From Euborellia annulipes (Eukaryota; Arthropoda; Insecta; Dermaptera; Anisolabididae): 64,000 nucleotides of DNA. Both the position numbers and the translations under genes were made by a program. Under the pieces are notes generated by a model, which did no database searches, was not told the origin of the DNA, and was given only the letters and a program-made list of their open reading frames with translations. Where the stretch lies: contig JAKCPI010016495.1 of the NCBI GenBank assembly GCA_023213315.1, positions 22,054 to 86,053 on the forward strand, given 5' to 3'. Positions 36,871-49,036 of the stretch are shown here, piece after piece. The number at the start of each line of letters is the position of its first letter. The stretch's first letter is position 1.

Positions 36871-38917
36871 TCTATTATTAAGTAATTTTTATTATTATTA
36901 TTTTTTTTTTTTTATTTCAACTTTATCGATTTGAAAAATTCTTTAAAATTTTTATTCTTCTGGCGAATTTTTTTTATGGGTAGATTTATAAAAAAAAAGC
37001 AAAAACAAACAGTGGAATCCCGATAATTCGTAGCCCGATTATTCTTATTTCTTTCTGATTCATACAAACATGCCGGTTCCCAGAGAAAATCCCGATAACT
37101 GTAACTGCTATAAAGACAATACATTTCAATTGCCCGGCAAAATCTCTCTTTACTAATTACTAAATAAATGCTATTTTATATTAATGTTTTTTTATACTAA
37201 CTATTCACTTTTATATTTTTTAGTATCATGTTTTTTGTAAGATGTATTGTAAAAAGTGGGGCCTGAATGATCAAGGTCAAAGGCCGAAAAATAAGAAAAA
37301 AAAGTCTTGATATTATTCACTAAAATAAACCTCTAAGTTACTTTATACATAATTATATATGACAAAATATTTTAAGTTAAAAAACTGCCCTTTTTCTTCC
37401 TACCATGAGTTTTACAAAATATGAAGAGAAAAGTATAACAGATACAGTATTTGAATTTAATTTCAACTCTAAAAACCATAATAATTTTCATAAGGAAATT
37501 TGCTCTTTAGCCTGGAACATTTGTCCAGGAAGTCATTTGCAATGTCGGGGTAATTTATTGGAGGAGATGTACTCAACGACATCAGCTTAAGCCTCTCTTC
37601 TAATTAATAATAAGTGGACCACAAAGAGAGTCTCTTTGCCGAGTACTTTGCTATATAATCTATCAACGTAAATTCGTATTTGATGATTTGTAATCCAATG
37701 ACCCTTTCCAACTCTTAGCCAACAAATCCAATGAAAGGGTTGAAACTCTCTACAGACATCTAAATGGAAAAGGAAATATGACATAAATTTTCTGAAATAT
37801 TATAGATATAGCTATAAACAAAGATTCAATCTATAAATTGAATTGCCTATCTAAGATAAAACTTATATTTGAAAATTGTTTCACATTTTAAGCAAAGCGA
37901 CACATACCAGGTATTAATATATAGAAAGAAACAATTCAGTTTTCTTTTTAGAAAAATTGCTTTTCTTTTAGAATTATATTTCTCTTTCTGTCTTATTCTT
38001 TTGCTAAAACAATCTTTTTAAAAATGGTGCAGATAAGCAGACACCTTCAGAGTTGGGAGATAATTCTTGATGGTTTAGAAGTTGCGCTTTTATTAATGTT
38101 TTTTTTTTTTTTTTTATCTACCTGTCTTGTAAAATTTGGACATTATTGCCAGAAAGACATTTCTCTCAATTGACTTGAACTCTATCTTGTTAAAAAAAAA
38201 AGTTAAACTTTTTCTCTAAATAATAAATCCTATCTCGGACTCGTCTTTGGGACATTAAAAAATTTCCTACTATAAAAATAAAATCCTCTTTTTTTTCTTT
38301 TAATCGGATCTCTAATTTTAGAAACAACCAAAATAAATAAATTTTATGTTTAAGATTACTCTTTTATAACTTGACAACAGTAAGTATATTTAACAAAGTA
38401 ACAAAGTTAGTAAGCTCTGAGTCTCATTCAGAGAGTAAGTTAGAATTTAAACTTATATTATTGCTTTGCTCATTTCAGCTCCAGAAACAAGATTTCTCAA
38501 ATTATCACTGGGGATGATAGAGAGAGTTGCTTAAAAAAATAAACAAAGGATAGTTTCTTCTTGAATTTTTATAAAAAAAAATATATAATTTTCATCAACT
38601 TTAAGAAAATAAGATATAGAAGAAGAAATGGATGCAGTCAGGAAATAAATTTTTTTTTTTATACTTTCGAGCACAAATCAAATTCTATAACACTAAAGCA
38701 AAAGTTTCCTTCACTTCATGATTCAATTCTTATTTAATTTTTGGTTAAGAAAAACGAATATTACAAAGAAAAATTTTTATTAGCTCTAATTTTAGAGATA
38801 TAGAGAGAATAAAATTTTCATAGAAAAAAATGGTCCTATTATGAATTTTCAAAATTTTTTAAGGCGTGACCCCTTTAAAATATGCAGATAGTTAGACAAT
38901 ATAGAAATAGCTAAATT
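36871..38917. other. Intronic AT-rich stretch
   Basis: No supported feature. Two small frames (37405-37590 and 37587-37784) have no domain and no consistent splice context. Confidence 0.5.
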
Positions 38918-39030
38918 CTGGTGCAATGGATAGCACGCCTATATCCCGGAAAGGCGGAGATCCTGGGTTCGATTTCCGGGGGCCATGGGATGTTTGGCCT
39001 CACCAATAAAAAACACTCACAGTCTCGTTA
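38918..39030 (+). mobile_element. tRNA-derived SINE (family 3)
   Basis: A tRNA-like head CTGGTGCAATGGATAGCACG (A box), CGGAGATCCTGGGTTCGATT (B box) and TTCCGGGGG is followed by CATGGGATGTTTGGCCTC and ACACTCACAGTCTCGTT. The acceptor stem does not close, so it is not a working tRNA. Confidence 0.6.
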
Positions 39031-39711
39031 AATATATAGAAATATTCAAGTTTCAGCCCAATCGTAGGTCATTTAGGCATTCCTCAAACGATTTAAAGTT
39101 TAGAAAAATCACATTTTTTCAGTTTTTTTAGCTTTGGACACTCTTAATACAATTTTTAACATTCCTGAATGCAAAAAATATATATTTACGATATTCTATA
39201 GTTCTTTGGCTTTCCAAAAATTATTCATTTGTGAATATCTAATGAACGAAATTCTAAACAAAACAGTAATCGGTCTGGTAAAAAAACACTTAGGCTGCCT
39301 ATCTTTTAGGCGCTTTGCTCTCGCTCCGACAATAGAGCTCATAGGAATAAACATAACTATTTAGATATAATAATTAATAAATATTTAATTATATAAATTT
39401 CCCTCGCTTTTACTAAAAGCCCAGAGACTAAAATTTTTATTCAAATCATAATGGCTTCAAATTTAAATCCTCTGGGATGCTGAAAACTGTTTTGAATATA
39501 AAGTTATTGTTTTTACCATTAAAAATTGGATATCGTTTCCATTTTATTTTAATAAAATGCAAATCTAGATATAATTCCATTGCTATATGATTTTTGTTAA
39601 AGTTGTTATTGTTTTTTTTATTTCTATGTTTTAATTCAAAGGAAAATATTTGAAAAAATTTATTTTAATTTAACTTGATAACTAATGAATTGACCGAATT
39701 GACCATTGTTA

Positions 39712-39950
39712 TTATATTGAGTGAATTTATTGCATTTATGTCAAAAATTCTGTGTCGAATCGATACGTTTTGAAGTCCTTATGTCCAAAAAAGTGGATCC
39801 CACAAAATCTATGTCCGTTATCAATTTAAAGCAAGAAAGAAAAGAGCTATGAAATTGAAATTGAATATTTAGTTAGGTGTCCTTCCTGAGAGGCTAAAAT
39901 ATAGTTTTAAATAAAATCTGTTAAAAAATACTAGAAATAAATGTTATTTT
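39712..39950 (+). mobile_element. Degenerate copy of the hairpin-ended repeat
   Basis: ATGTCAAAAATTCTGTGTCG, ATACGTTTTGAAGTCC, AAAAAAGTGGATCC and GAAAAGAGCTATGAAATTG follow the order of copy 4 with many changes. Both ends are lost. Confidence 0.55.
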
Positions 39951-40729
39951 TCTACATAAAATTGCTTCTATATACTTTTTTTTCTTTTGTTATTTAGTGA
40001 TTTTTGTCGTAGGCGGATAAATATTGAATCTCATTGAACACCTGTTTGCATTGTTTTTACTTTATCATGTTTATATAAGAGCTGAATTTATATTCGGTCT
40101 TTTTTATATTTACATATATAGCCTATATATATGTATACCCTGGTACATTGGAAATCGGAAAAATTAGATATTATTGTTTTTTTTTTTTTTTTTTTTTTTC
40201 GTTTTTATCTCCTGAGGCGGGTATCATTTTGCCTGTCCTCATTTACCGAAAATTAGATTACTGGTTTGTTTTATAATAATTGAAATAGCATATTAAATCA
40301 ATATCTAATTATATTCGCTTCACTTGACACTAGACTGTCAATAATAAATAATAGAATTTTTTAAATAATTTAGACTTTCACGTTTGTTATTATTAGAAAT
40401 AAATGTCATTAATTGTGGTTTTTAATTTAGTAATTAAAAAATGTTAATGATTACATTAAGGTACAAAGTTTCTGCCGTGTTTCTGCACCTGTCATTGTAG
40501 AGGCGACTATAATATATATAATAATATCCACCCCAATATCTCTCCCGTTATCAATAACTGCAGAAATGGCACCGAATCGTTGTAACATTTTTTCATTTAC
40601 TTTTTTTAATTATTTAATAAAAAAAAAAAAAACATACCAATAATCTTTATTTCTAATACATATAAATTTAATATAAAATCTATTATTATTATTTTTTTTT
40701 ATGATAACCGCCGACTCTATATAATATAT

Positions 40730-40960
40730 CAGTGGTCCCCAAACCCCGGGACAAGTATCGTTTCTTGGATCAAATGGTCGGCCAAGGAACATTAAATTAT
40801 TTCCACTTTATTTACTGTGGTGTATTTCTCTCAGGTTTGTGAAACTTCCCAAGGGCGAGAGGTTATATTTAAGATGTTTAAATACAATTAAATTGAAATT
40901 ATTAAGTCAAAACGGATTGGTGACCCCGAGCAATCACCACCGGTACTTTGTATTGAAAAA
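40730..40960 (+). mobile_element. hAT-like end, partner not found
   Basis: CAGTGGTCCCCAAACCCCGG is typical of a hAT terminal repeat (compare CAGTGGTTCCCAACC at 62478). G+C-richer sequence follows to about 40960 (GGTGACCCCGAGC), but no matching right end was seen. Confidence 0.4.
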
Positions 40961-41173
40961 TATATACAATAAATTCTAACCCCTAATTGGACTCAGGAGC
41001 AGAAAAGAGTATTTTAAAAAAATCCCTCAGCATTTAAATTCAAAGACTCCTAGTTAAAATACAATTGGTTAGTTTCCTATTTTAAAAGATAATAATAATA
41101 ATAATAATCTGATTGAGGATTCTTGCCGCGAAAATAATAATAATAATCCTTATAAAGGATACCATTTTATTTT

Positions 41174-41583
41174 TAGGGTCCGACCGAATCAAGATTTTCA
41201 ACCGAAACCGAATATTCGGCCTCAATCTTAGTTTCGGCCGAAACCGTAACCGAAACAGAAACTTGTATTTCCTATAAAAAATTATTATTATTTTACCTTC
41301 TTTTTTTTTTTAAATTTTTTCGGCCCTGAGAAAAATTTTTTTTTCCCTCCCGTGAAAATCATTTTACCTTTTATTTAGGGAGACTAAATTTTTTCCTCTT
41401 TTGCAAATCATTTGACCTTTTTTTTTTGCATGCGAGTCTCATCCCATCTTTTCAGTCTCAGGTTTCGGCCGGCCGAAAGTTTCGGCTACTTTTTGGCCGA
41501 AACCGAAACTACCGCCCAAACCAGGATTTTTGGCCGAAACTGGCCGAAACCGTAACCGAAACCGAATATTCGGTCGGTTCCTA
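41174..41583. mobile_element. hAT-type MITE with perfect 8-bp target duplication
   Basis: Inverted ends TAGGGTCCGACCGAAT and ATTCGGTCGGTTCCTA. TTTATTTT occurs immediately on both sides (41166-41173, 41584-41591). The arms are arrays of GGCCGAAACCGTAACCGAAA in both orientations. It lies 179 bp downstream of the TM6 exon donor. Fragments of the same family are at 48248 and 54505. Confidence 0.85.
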
Positions 41584-41761
41584 TTTATTTTATTAAAGAT
41601 CACTTGAAGCAATAGTTGTCTGAGCTAAGACTTTTTCCTTTCCTTTTAATCAAGCAGCAAATTCGGCTAAGCCGACCTCATATAACAGAAATAACAAAGC
41701 AACCATAAGCTAAGGAATGCATGCGGTAAAATATGCTAATAGAAAAGATGTAATGTCTTAC

Positions 41762-42046
41762 CAGAGAAAGAAGGGCAGCCAACAGGCCAGGAATGCGCTC
41801 ATGATGATTCCAAGAGTTCTGGCTGCCTTACGTTCTCGTTTCATTTTGCTGCTGGCTGCAATTGGCTCAGGGACAGATTCACCCCCAGCGCCATTGCTCT
41901 CTGTAGTCGTAGTGGCCGGGGGTGGAATTGGGGCCGGTGGTGCCGCCCCCGTATTGCCGCCTCCACCTCCGCCCACTGAACCCAGTCCTGAGCCGATACC
42001 GTTGATTTGAAGGTGTTTGTTAAGTAATGCAGCGGCCACTTTACTC
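41762..42046 (-). CDS. Octbeta2R-like: Beta-adrenergic-like octopamine receptor, exon with end of intracellular loop 3 and TM6
   Basis: The exon is bounded by acceptor CTTTTTACAG and donor CTCTG|GTAAGA. It enters with one base that completes a codon (probably Arg), gives 94 residues, and leaves TG of a Trp codon. [13 protein letters not shown] is the conserved start of the loop segment. A Gly-, Pro- and Thr-rich insert follows ([19 protein letters not shown]). Then come the basic juxtamembrane helix [16 protein letters not shown] and TM6 with CWLPFF, the aminergic toggle motif. The upstream TM1-TM5 exons are absent from the window. The Met earlier in this frame is intronic and not a start. 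The basic helix plus CWLPFFLWY strongly indicate the Octbeta group rather than another amine receptor. Confidence 0.9.
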
Positions 42047-42827
42047 CTGTAAAAAGCCAATTGAAAACAAACCCATTAGGGGCAACACAAATCGTTGGCA
42101 ACTTTACGCTTTTTTGCTGGTGCTGCTTGATGCTTGGGGGAGAGAAAAGAAATCCCTGAGGGGAGATTAAAGAATAAAAGGAGAGAGAGAGAGAAAGGAC
42201 CAACGAAAAAGTTTTAATTATTTCATAAAGAGAAGAAAAATATAACAAAAATACAAAAATGGATAACAAGATAAAATGTTAAAAGGAATACAAACACGAA
42301 TTTAAAATATAGCCTATATTAAAAAGTATAATATTAGTACATCGACAATAAGAAAATTAAAGACAATAAAAAATAATAATATCGTGGAATTCGCTTTTAT
42401 AATAAAAAGTTTTTGTATGAATCAACCAATAGAATTACGAAAAAAATTTCCTTTATTTTATTCGGAGTAATTTCGCGGATGAAGAAACCCCGAAATCCAA
42501 CAGATCTTTGGTACTCTAAGATGTAAATATTATTTCCTATCCTTAATTACTAATCTTGTTAATGTGCCTAACAACTTTTATAGTAGGTTCCTCCATCAAG
42601 CCTTAAGAAAGATAATGTTTCACTTAAAGGGTCTGAGAGGCCATTAATCTTTCTAAACCAGAGGATTATAGTCAAGAATTTATTAGTATAACTAAAAAAT
42701 ATTTTTATATTCAGCTTAATATAGGATATTTTAATAAGTTATACAGTATATTATTTAATTGTTGGTGATTCCCATCTAGTGATCAGACCCAACAAATATT
42801 TTCAAATACATTTAGAAATCAAAAAAA

Positions 42828-42902
42828 TTTCGACATCGAATTTTTGACATGATCGCAATATTTTCTCTCTATATATTTCATATATAGGGTAAGAGAAAGT
42901 AA
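42828..42902 (-). mobile_element. Hairpin-ended repeat, terminal fragment
   Basis: TTTCGACATCGAATTTTTGA through TTTTCTCTCTATATATTTC to GGTAAGAGAAAGTA: only the TACTTTC end of the family. Confidence 0.65.
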
Positions 42903-43114
42903 AATCTAATAGACATCTGAACAATTTAATTTTATCATTGTCAATGGCGTACCTTTTCGAAAATTATGAGAAAGGATTCCTATATACAATAAAATTGTAT
43001 CTTGGTATGAAATAATTCGAAGCCCAAATGTTGAATTTATTAACTATTAGTCTTATTAAAGTAAATTTACTATTATGAGAATAATTAAAATTTTCAATTT
43101 ATAAGATATTAATT

Positions 43115-43180
43115 AATGAGGGCGCGGACTCGAACTCCCACCTTCCCAATCTAAAGTTCATATTGTATAAATGGTAGAAT
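43115..43180 (-). mobile_element. tRNA-like SINE fragment
   Basis: On the minus strand GGTGGGAGTTCGAGTCCGCG looks like a B box and T arm, about 45 bases after a weak A-box-like segment. It has no closing acceptor stem. Family not identified. Confidence 0.3.
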
Positions 43181-43357
43181 GATTTATTTATTTTATTACT
43201 GATTATAAAGGGGCATCAGCTACTAGATCATTTGCGCCCTCTCTCAGGGTAGAATCAGCTTATATTTATATAGACCTCTATGGCTATTTAGACTCCGTTG
43301 ATTGGTAGCCAATTCAACTGAAATATATTTTTTCGATTGAAACAGGAAGAAGTGGAA

Positions 43358-43558
43358 GGGCCCTTGGACCTTGGTGTAAGTGTAGCATGCTAGCCAGCAC
43401 TAAGGGTCACGGGTTCGCATCCCGTCTCATGCGACAAAAATTTATTTCAATTTAATTGGCTACCAATAAATTGAAATAAATAAAGACTGGGTCTAAATGG
43501 CCTCCGTTACCAAAAAAGACCTTAAATAAATAAAAAAAAAAAAAAAAAAAAAAAAAAA
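43358..43558 (+). mobile_element. tRNA-derived SINE (family 1), full length
   Basis: Head GGCCCTTGGACCTTGGTGTA, B box CGGGTTCGCATCCCGTCTC, body AATTGGCTACCAATAAATTG, tail AAAGACTGGGTCTAAATGG and AAAGACCTTAAATAAATA, then an uninterrupted A run to 43558. The best copy for defining this family. Confidence 0.75.
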
Positions 43559-43821
43559 CAAGCTTACCACAAGAGGCGAGTATTCACCGTCTATCTGACT
43601 GTCACGTTGGACCATTTCCAGTTGGAATTTCGAAACCAATATATTTATATGCTTAAAGAGGATCTAGGAATTACAAAAAATTATTTTCGTCCCGAAATTT
43701 CTATAACCTTTTGAGTTATTAATTGTTGAAGTTACGATTTCGCCCATAGGAATTATATTAGAAATAAAAAGAAATTCATGTTTGATAATTTAAAATAAAA
43801 ACATATTCTCTCTTACTATTA

Positions 43822-44242
43822 CAGTGACGGCACTGCGGGTAGGGGGGAGCCCCCCCCCCTCTTCAAAGTCATCTGCCCCCTCATTTTTTTTGTTTTCTGT
43901 TATATGGACCCTGTTACGCACTAGTGTGTCAAGCGCCAGCTACCGAGATTTGAGAAAATTAACATTAAAGTTTTTTGTTCTGATTAGATTATATATAATT
44001 TTTTTTTTGTCAATTATGCAAGTAACATAAAATATAAATTTTTTTAGGACATGTTTCATAAAAAATACTATTAATTATAGCATTTGAAACAATATTCCGT
44101 GCTTAACTCAATTTTTAATTTTTTGGCGCTTGGCACACTAATGCATAACAGGGTCCATATAGCCTATATGTATAGACCTATTGTCCGCCTCCCCCCTCCC
44201 CCCTGGGGGTGGCAAGTTGAGAATAAGCTGGCCCCGTCACTG
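43822..44242. mobile_element. Tc1/mariner-like element, split by a second inverted-end element
   Basis: Ends CAGTGACGGCACTG and GGCCCCGTCACTG are inverted and flanked by TA on both sides. C- and G-runs lie just inside. The middle is occupied by the element at 43906-44156, so the host element was only about 170 bp before that insertion. Confidence 0.65.
43906..44156. mobile_element. Inverted-end element nested in the previous one
   Basis: Ends GGACCCTGTTACGCACTAG and ATGCATAACAGGGTCC, followed inward by TGTCAAGCGCCA and its complement. An isolated arm of the same family is at 28282-28347. Confidence 0.7.
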
Positions 44243-44302
44243 TACTAATATTTGCTTTTATTTATTTTAAAAAGAGAAGACTTTTAAGTATTCATTGCAA
44301 TT

Positions 44303-44432
44303 GTCGAATATTTCGTTTATTAGTCACTTCAAGCCGACGTTTCGGTCAGACAGAGAAATTTTGTTGACACGCTTCAGCCCTAAGGATCGTCGTATATCTG
44401 ACTGAAACGAAGTGGCTAACAATCGAAATAAA
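44303..44432. repeat. Short foldback with hammerhead-like core
   Basis: TTATTAGTCACTTC and GAAGTGGCTAACAA pair at the outside. The minus strand reads CTGAAGC, stem II GTCA/TGAC, GAAACGTCGGCTTG. The A of CTGANGA is replaced by C, a likely inactivating change. The cleavage-site triplet GTC is intact. Confidence 0.5.
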
Positions 44433-44682
44433 CATAGGCGCAATCGCTCTTTTCTTTATTCCTTAATACATATTTCATTATCTTTGCAAAACAGTCTGTC
44501 AGTCTGTTCGCATCGCATAAATACTCCTCCCAATCAATAAATAATAAAACATCTGAAATAGACATTCTAGCCTAGTCTTTTGAGGCTTGCATTATAGTAG
44601 TTCGGTTCCCATTCTAAGCGAACAAATGATATTGACTACCAATATGGACTATAAACAATTTAATAATATATATTCTCTAACC

Positions 44683-44975
44683 CAGGGGTTCCCAAACTTT
44701 TTCGGTTTTCGGCACCCTTAATATATCAGAATTTTTCTGGAACACCCCATGTCAAATCTCCGGGCAAACCTTATGTTACTAATAGTTTTTCCTCATTTCA
44801 AATTCAACGCATCTTACATAAAAGTAAAATGCTGGTCAAATTTAAGCTCTGGTCCGAGTAACATTTTATAAAATAATATATAAGTATGATAATATTATTA
44901 ATATAATATTTTGTATAGAAAAATTGTCACAGCGCCCCAAGAGAACAGCCGCGGCGCACAGTTTGGGAAACCCTG
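44683..44975. mobile_element. hAT-like MITE
   Basis: Inverted ends CAGGGGTTCCCAAACTTTTT and CAGTTTGGGAAACCCTG, a widespread hAT end type. Flanks CTCTAACC and CCTTATCC agree at 5 of 8 positions. Confidence 0.7.
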
Positions 44976-46139
44976 CCTTATCCAAGCATAATTATTTATA
45001 GGCTATCAATTGATCCAAATTATCATAGATTTAAATAAATTTTCACCAGACTACGTGAGGATCGAATCAATCGAATCCAGGTCCCTTGTCTTTTGTCTTT
45101 TGCCACTATCTATGTACTAAGGGATGAGCAAAGATAAATTGTTTTTTGATTTTTCATTAGACAAATTTGCTTTAACCCAATTGTACCACTTGTAGTGCAA
45201 TTACTTCATCAAAAAATTATTAATCCAATATCCGAACGGTTTTAGAATAGTATAAAAAAGTTAAAGTAATTATTTAAATATTAAAGTACTTTTTTTTAAT
45301 TAATCAACATTAACATGCAATCTCAATAATCGTGCCAATATTAATTTGAAAAACAAATTTTTAGAAACAGAAAATGCAAAATAATTTAATAACATTTTCA
45401 AGATAAAAGCTTAATTAAATAATATATGAAAGCGATGTAATGGTTGTAATCGTTGATTACATCCCTTTCCATAAATACCTACAGTCCTGAGGGAGTGCAA
45501 TTAATTCAATAATGTGTTTTCTACTTGTTTAAATAATATTTTAAAAAATAATTAAATTTTATTTAAATTACTAAATAGTTTAATAGGTATATGAAGCCTA
45601 AATATTTCATAAATTGTATTTGTAGATAGAAAATAGATTTAAATAAATGATTTTAAAGAGTGAATATTTCGTTAAATACAACGTTTCAGCCACGAAAGGA
45701 ATGGTGAAAATAATGTTTGTTAATATTTAAGGATATAAAGAAAACTGCAAGGTAGAACAGAGGAGCTGTCACGTTAGCTTATCGTTAGTAGGCTATATTA
45801 GTGCAGGGATACAAAGGGCCTGTAATCCAGCAACCCTAACGACCTTCAAATCACCACAATACGCCTAATCAAAATCAGAGGGGATGTGCAAATCGACGTT
45901 CATACGTGTGACCTTTAGCATCTCTCTTGGAATAAGAAGACTTTATATTGATATTATTCAGGTTGGGTTCATCTACTCGAGATTTCACAAATGTTTAGGA
46001 AAATAAAAATAAATTTAAAAATTCAATAGAAAAAGACCTCTAAGAATTTTCTCTAATTCCGAAAAATATTTCTGAATCTACTTTTGTTTTTAATTAATTA
46101 ATTTATTTATTATGTATTGACAGTGCTGGACCAGTGAGA
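44976..46139. other. Non-coding AT-rich stretch
   Basis: A lone hammerhead-like remnant may lie at 45676-45710 on the minus strand (GTGGCTGAAACGTTGTATTT), but its CTGANGA box is lost. A G+C-richer patch at 45760-45910 is unassigned. Confidence 0.45.
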
Positions 46140-46967
46140 TAATCTTGTTTAATTCTAAAATGTTCCTTTTCTCGGTGGATTCTCTTGGTGGGCGGTGAGT
46201 TTTTAAAAAAATAAATTATTTTTAATTTAATTTATTATAAGAGGTGTTTTATTATTAGGTTTACGGTGGAGGCCAATTTACACCGTTTCGGCACATTCAT
46301 GCCTTCTTCAGAGCTTACAAGGAATTTTATGTTTTACAAAAATGTATCACAAATAAATATTTATACTTCTATTTATAAAATTATTTATTATAAATAAAAT
46401 AAAGATTTAAAACTCTCAATACCTCTATCATTGCTTTTGAATACGCCTGTTTCTTACTTATCAGAATTACAGTTATAATGTTGTCTTATTTTAAAAGAAT
46501 TATTCACTGTTTTAATTAAGATCAATTGGATGCTCAACTTTTTCTTTATATACATATATGTTCATAGATATTTTTATATGTATATAAAGAAAGAAAGGGA
46601 TCCAATTAAAACAGTGAATAATTGTTTTAAAATATAATATAACTTTAATTCTGAACAGGCCCTTGAAAAAGCAATGCTAGAGATATTGAGAGTTTTATAT
46701 CTTTATTTTGGTTATAATAATTTTATAAATAGAAGTATAAATAACTATTTGTGATACATTTTTGTAAAAAATAAAATTCCTTGTAGGTTCTGAAGAATGC
46801 ATGAATGTGCCGAAACGATGTAAATTGACCTCCATCGTAAACCCAATAATAAAAAAACCTCTTATAATAAATTAAAATAAAAATAATTTATTTTTTTTAA
46901 ACTCATCGTCCAACAAGAGAACTGACCGAGAAAAGGAACATCTTAGAATTAAATAAACAAGATTATT
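46140..46967. repeat. Large foldback (about 830 bp) with hammerhead-like cores on both arms
   Basis: Outer arms: TAATCTTGTTTAATTCTAAA and its complement ending AACAAGATTATT. The pairing continues inward through GTTCCTTTTCTCGGT, AATTTACACCGTTTCGG, the AAGGAATTTTAT segment, and an inner TA-rich hairpin near 46545-46590. Both arms hold CTGAAGA, stem II GGCAT/GTGCC, GAAACG(G/A)TGTAAATTG. Confidence 0.75.
46790..46826 (+). ncRNA. Hammerhead-ribozyme-like motif (right arm)
   Basis: CTGAAGA, a short spacer, then a stem II formed by GCAT/GTGC, and GAAACGATG. The left-arm copy is on the minus strand at 46273-46311 with an intact GGCAT/GTGCC stem. Both lack a GTH cleavage triplet, so neither looks active. 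Confidence 0.35.
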
Positions 46968-49036
46968 GAAAATAAATTAAGCCTAGAGCTTGGGATTGGA
47001 TAAAATCTTTTTTATATTCCAATATTAATTTAAATGATTAAAACAAAAAATTCGAAAACAAAGTGCCACATCCCCATCTATTTATTCTTTTTGTTTTTTT
47101 ATTTTTTATTTTGATTTTATTAAAAAGATCAAATCTTTCCAATTGAATTTAATTTTTATTCATTATATTATATTCTAAAAACAAATTATTTCAATCAACA
47201 CTTTTCAATATTAAATTGAAATTATGAATAGTATACCGATTGCCGAGTTTAATTATAAATATAAATCAACGTTCGCTTTTAATCAAATGATTTATTTATT
47301 ATATTTATTTTTATTATTGTTGTCATTATTAAAAATAAAGTAAAAATTATAATTGCATGGTTTTAGCAAATAGAAACAAAAATAAGCAAGTGCAGAACAA
47401 AATATAAGGGAAAATAAAAATAAAAACCCGCCACCATGAAATGCAATAAAATTTATGTTATGAGCATTGTTAGTATACAATATAACACATATATTGGCTG
47501 AATACTTTTTTTTAGGGAGCGTCACTGAAGTTTTGTTGAACCTGAGAGAAGCTGCAAATGTCCTTTTCGCTTCCTTCTTGGAATAATTAAATCTAAAAAG
47601 AAACAAACGAAAAAAAATTATTAATATATTTAACAAAAAATGTTTGAATATTTTAATAATTTAAATTTCCATGTCATTTATAGTTGAGTTAGTATTTATT
47701 CAACAATGATAACACTATTATTATTATTATTATTATTATATTACAATACAATAAATTAAAAGGAGAAATATTCTCTCACACACGCCTCATCTCATTGGAC
47801 AAAGCCAGACAATAGTTGTCCTCAAATAGAGGGGGAAAGCTTCGCCCTTCGATCTTCCATCTGCTCATTAACTAAATTAACACAGTTTTTATTTTATAAA
47901 AGTAATTTTTTCAATTCTATTAGATCAAACAGTGTCTTACAAAATATTATATTTTTATTGTTTTAAGGGTTCCAAAATTCCTCCTCCCCAAAATCTTAAT
48001 GAAATTTTTTCTTTATTTTTTATATAAAAACATATGGTGAAACTAAAAACTTTAATAAAAATAAATTGGAATCTTCGAACAACTTTTTAAATCTTTAAAA
48101 ATTTTTTTCACTTTCTTTTTACTTTTTTAAAATATTCAATAAATTAAGAAATAGATTATAAGAATAGAATAGAAATAGATCGGATGAAATAGGAATAGAA
48201 ACCTCATTGCATATGGATGGATACTTTATAAAATATCTTACTGACTATTAGAAACCGACCGAACTTTCGGTTTCGGCCAAAAATACTGGTTTCGGCCATG
48301 GCTTGAAATCCTGAGTTTTTTTTTTTATTCTAACTTTTTTAAATTCTATTAAAAACTCAAAAAGTTTACAGATGAGTGATTCTGTTCTGCATAAAAATTT
48401 CTTATGCAATAATAATAATTGTTTTATAAAAAAAGTAATAATAATAAAAAATACCATGTATCGTTCTTTGTTTTAAATATATAATAAATATGTAGTGGAT
48501 TTTCTTTTATTTATATTCCTCCTGGTTTGTGGTTTTTACGATCTTGATGCATTGCGGTAAAAACAAACAAATTCCTGGGAAAATGTTTTCTCTCACTCGA
48601 TCTCTGCTTAGAATAAAATAAAAAAAAACTTCATTACTTAATTGATAGGTGGTTTTTACTTTTTAAAAAACAAGAACGTGATTGAAACACGAAATGAATA
48701 GGATCAAAGTCAAAATCAGGATGCATATAGTGATTTATCGAAATGTCACAAGGGATAATCCTGATGGAAAGTGGGACTGGAAGGATCAAGAGCCAAACCA
48801 GGAGGGTGGTTGAGAGTAGTTCGCGGCCCAATGCACAAACAAACAACTGCCGAAATTGGACATCTTAATAAGCGATTGATTAATCAATTTATGGGAGATA
48901 CTAAAGGGAATTAAATCCTTAATAGAATCAGAAGAGTTCAAGTGAAATTCTTAATTAAAATTTTTCAATGTTCAGGTTAATATACAAATATTGCCAATAT
49001 ATGGAATATGGGATTCTTCAAGAATCTCATAAAATA
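46968..49036. other. Non-coding AT-rich stretch
   Basis: Frames at 47292-47636 and 48634-48846 (minus) were examined as possible receptor exons and show no GPCR motif. A hAT-family scrap (GAAACCGACCGAACTTTCGG) is at 48248-48312, and a TAT run at about 47707-47740. Confidence 0.5.

Larger units (their letters stand above)
32950..41761 (-). other. Receptor intron, 8.8 kb
   Basis: Bounded by donor CTCTG|GTAAGA at 41761-41760 and acceptor TATTAG| at 32951-32950, both in phase (TG|G of Trp). It holds foldbacks, SINEs, a hairpin-ended repeat copy and a hAT-type MITE, listed separately. No alternative TM7 exon was seen. Confidence 0.85.

Noticed and set aside
41717..42269. Plus-strand frame and a second minus frame over the TM6 exon
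   Set aside because: Shadows of the real exon in other frames; only the frame with CWLPFF fits receptor conservation and splice phase.
45676..45710. Additional hammerhead-like core on the minus strand
   Set aside because: GAAACGTTGTA is present, but no CTGANGA box or convincing stem II remains.
47292..48846. Minus-strand frames considered as missing TM1-TM5 receptor exons
   Set aside because: No GPCR motif (no DRY, no TM3 Asp, no TM5 Ser cluster) and no phase-matched splice sites; hydrophobic only because of T-rich composition.
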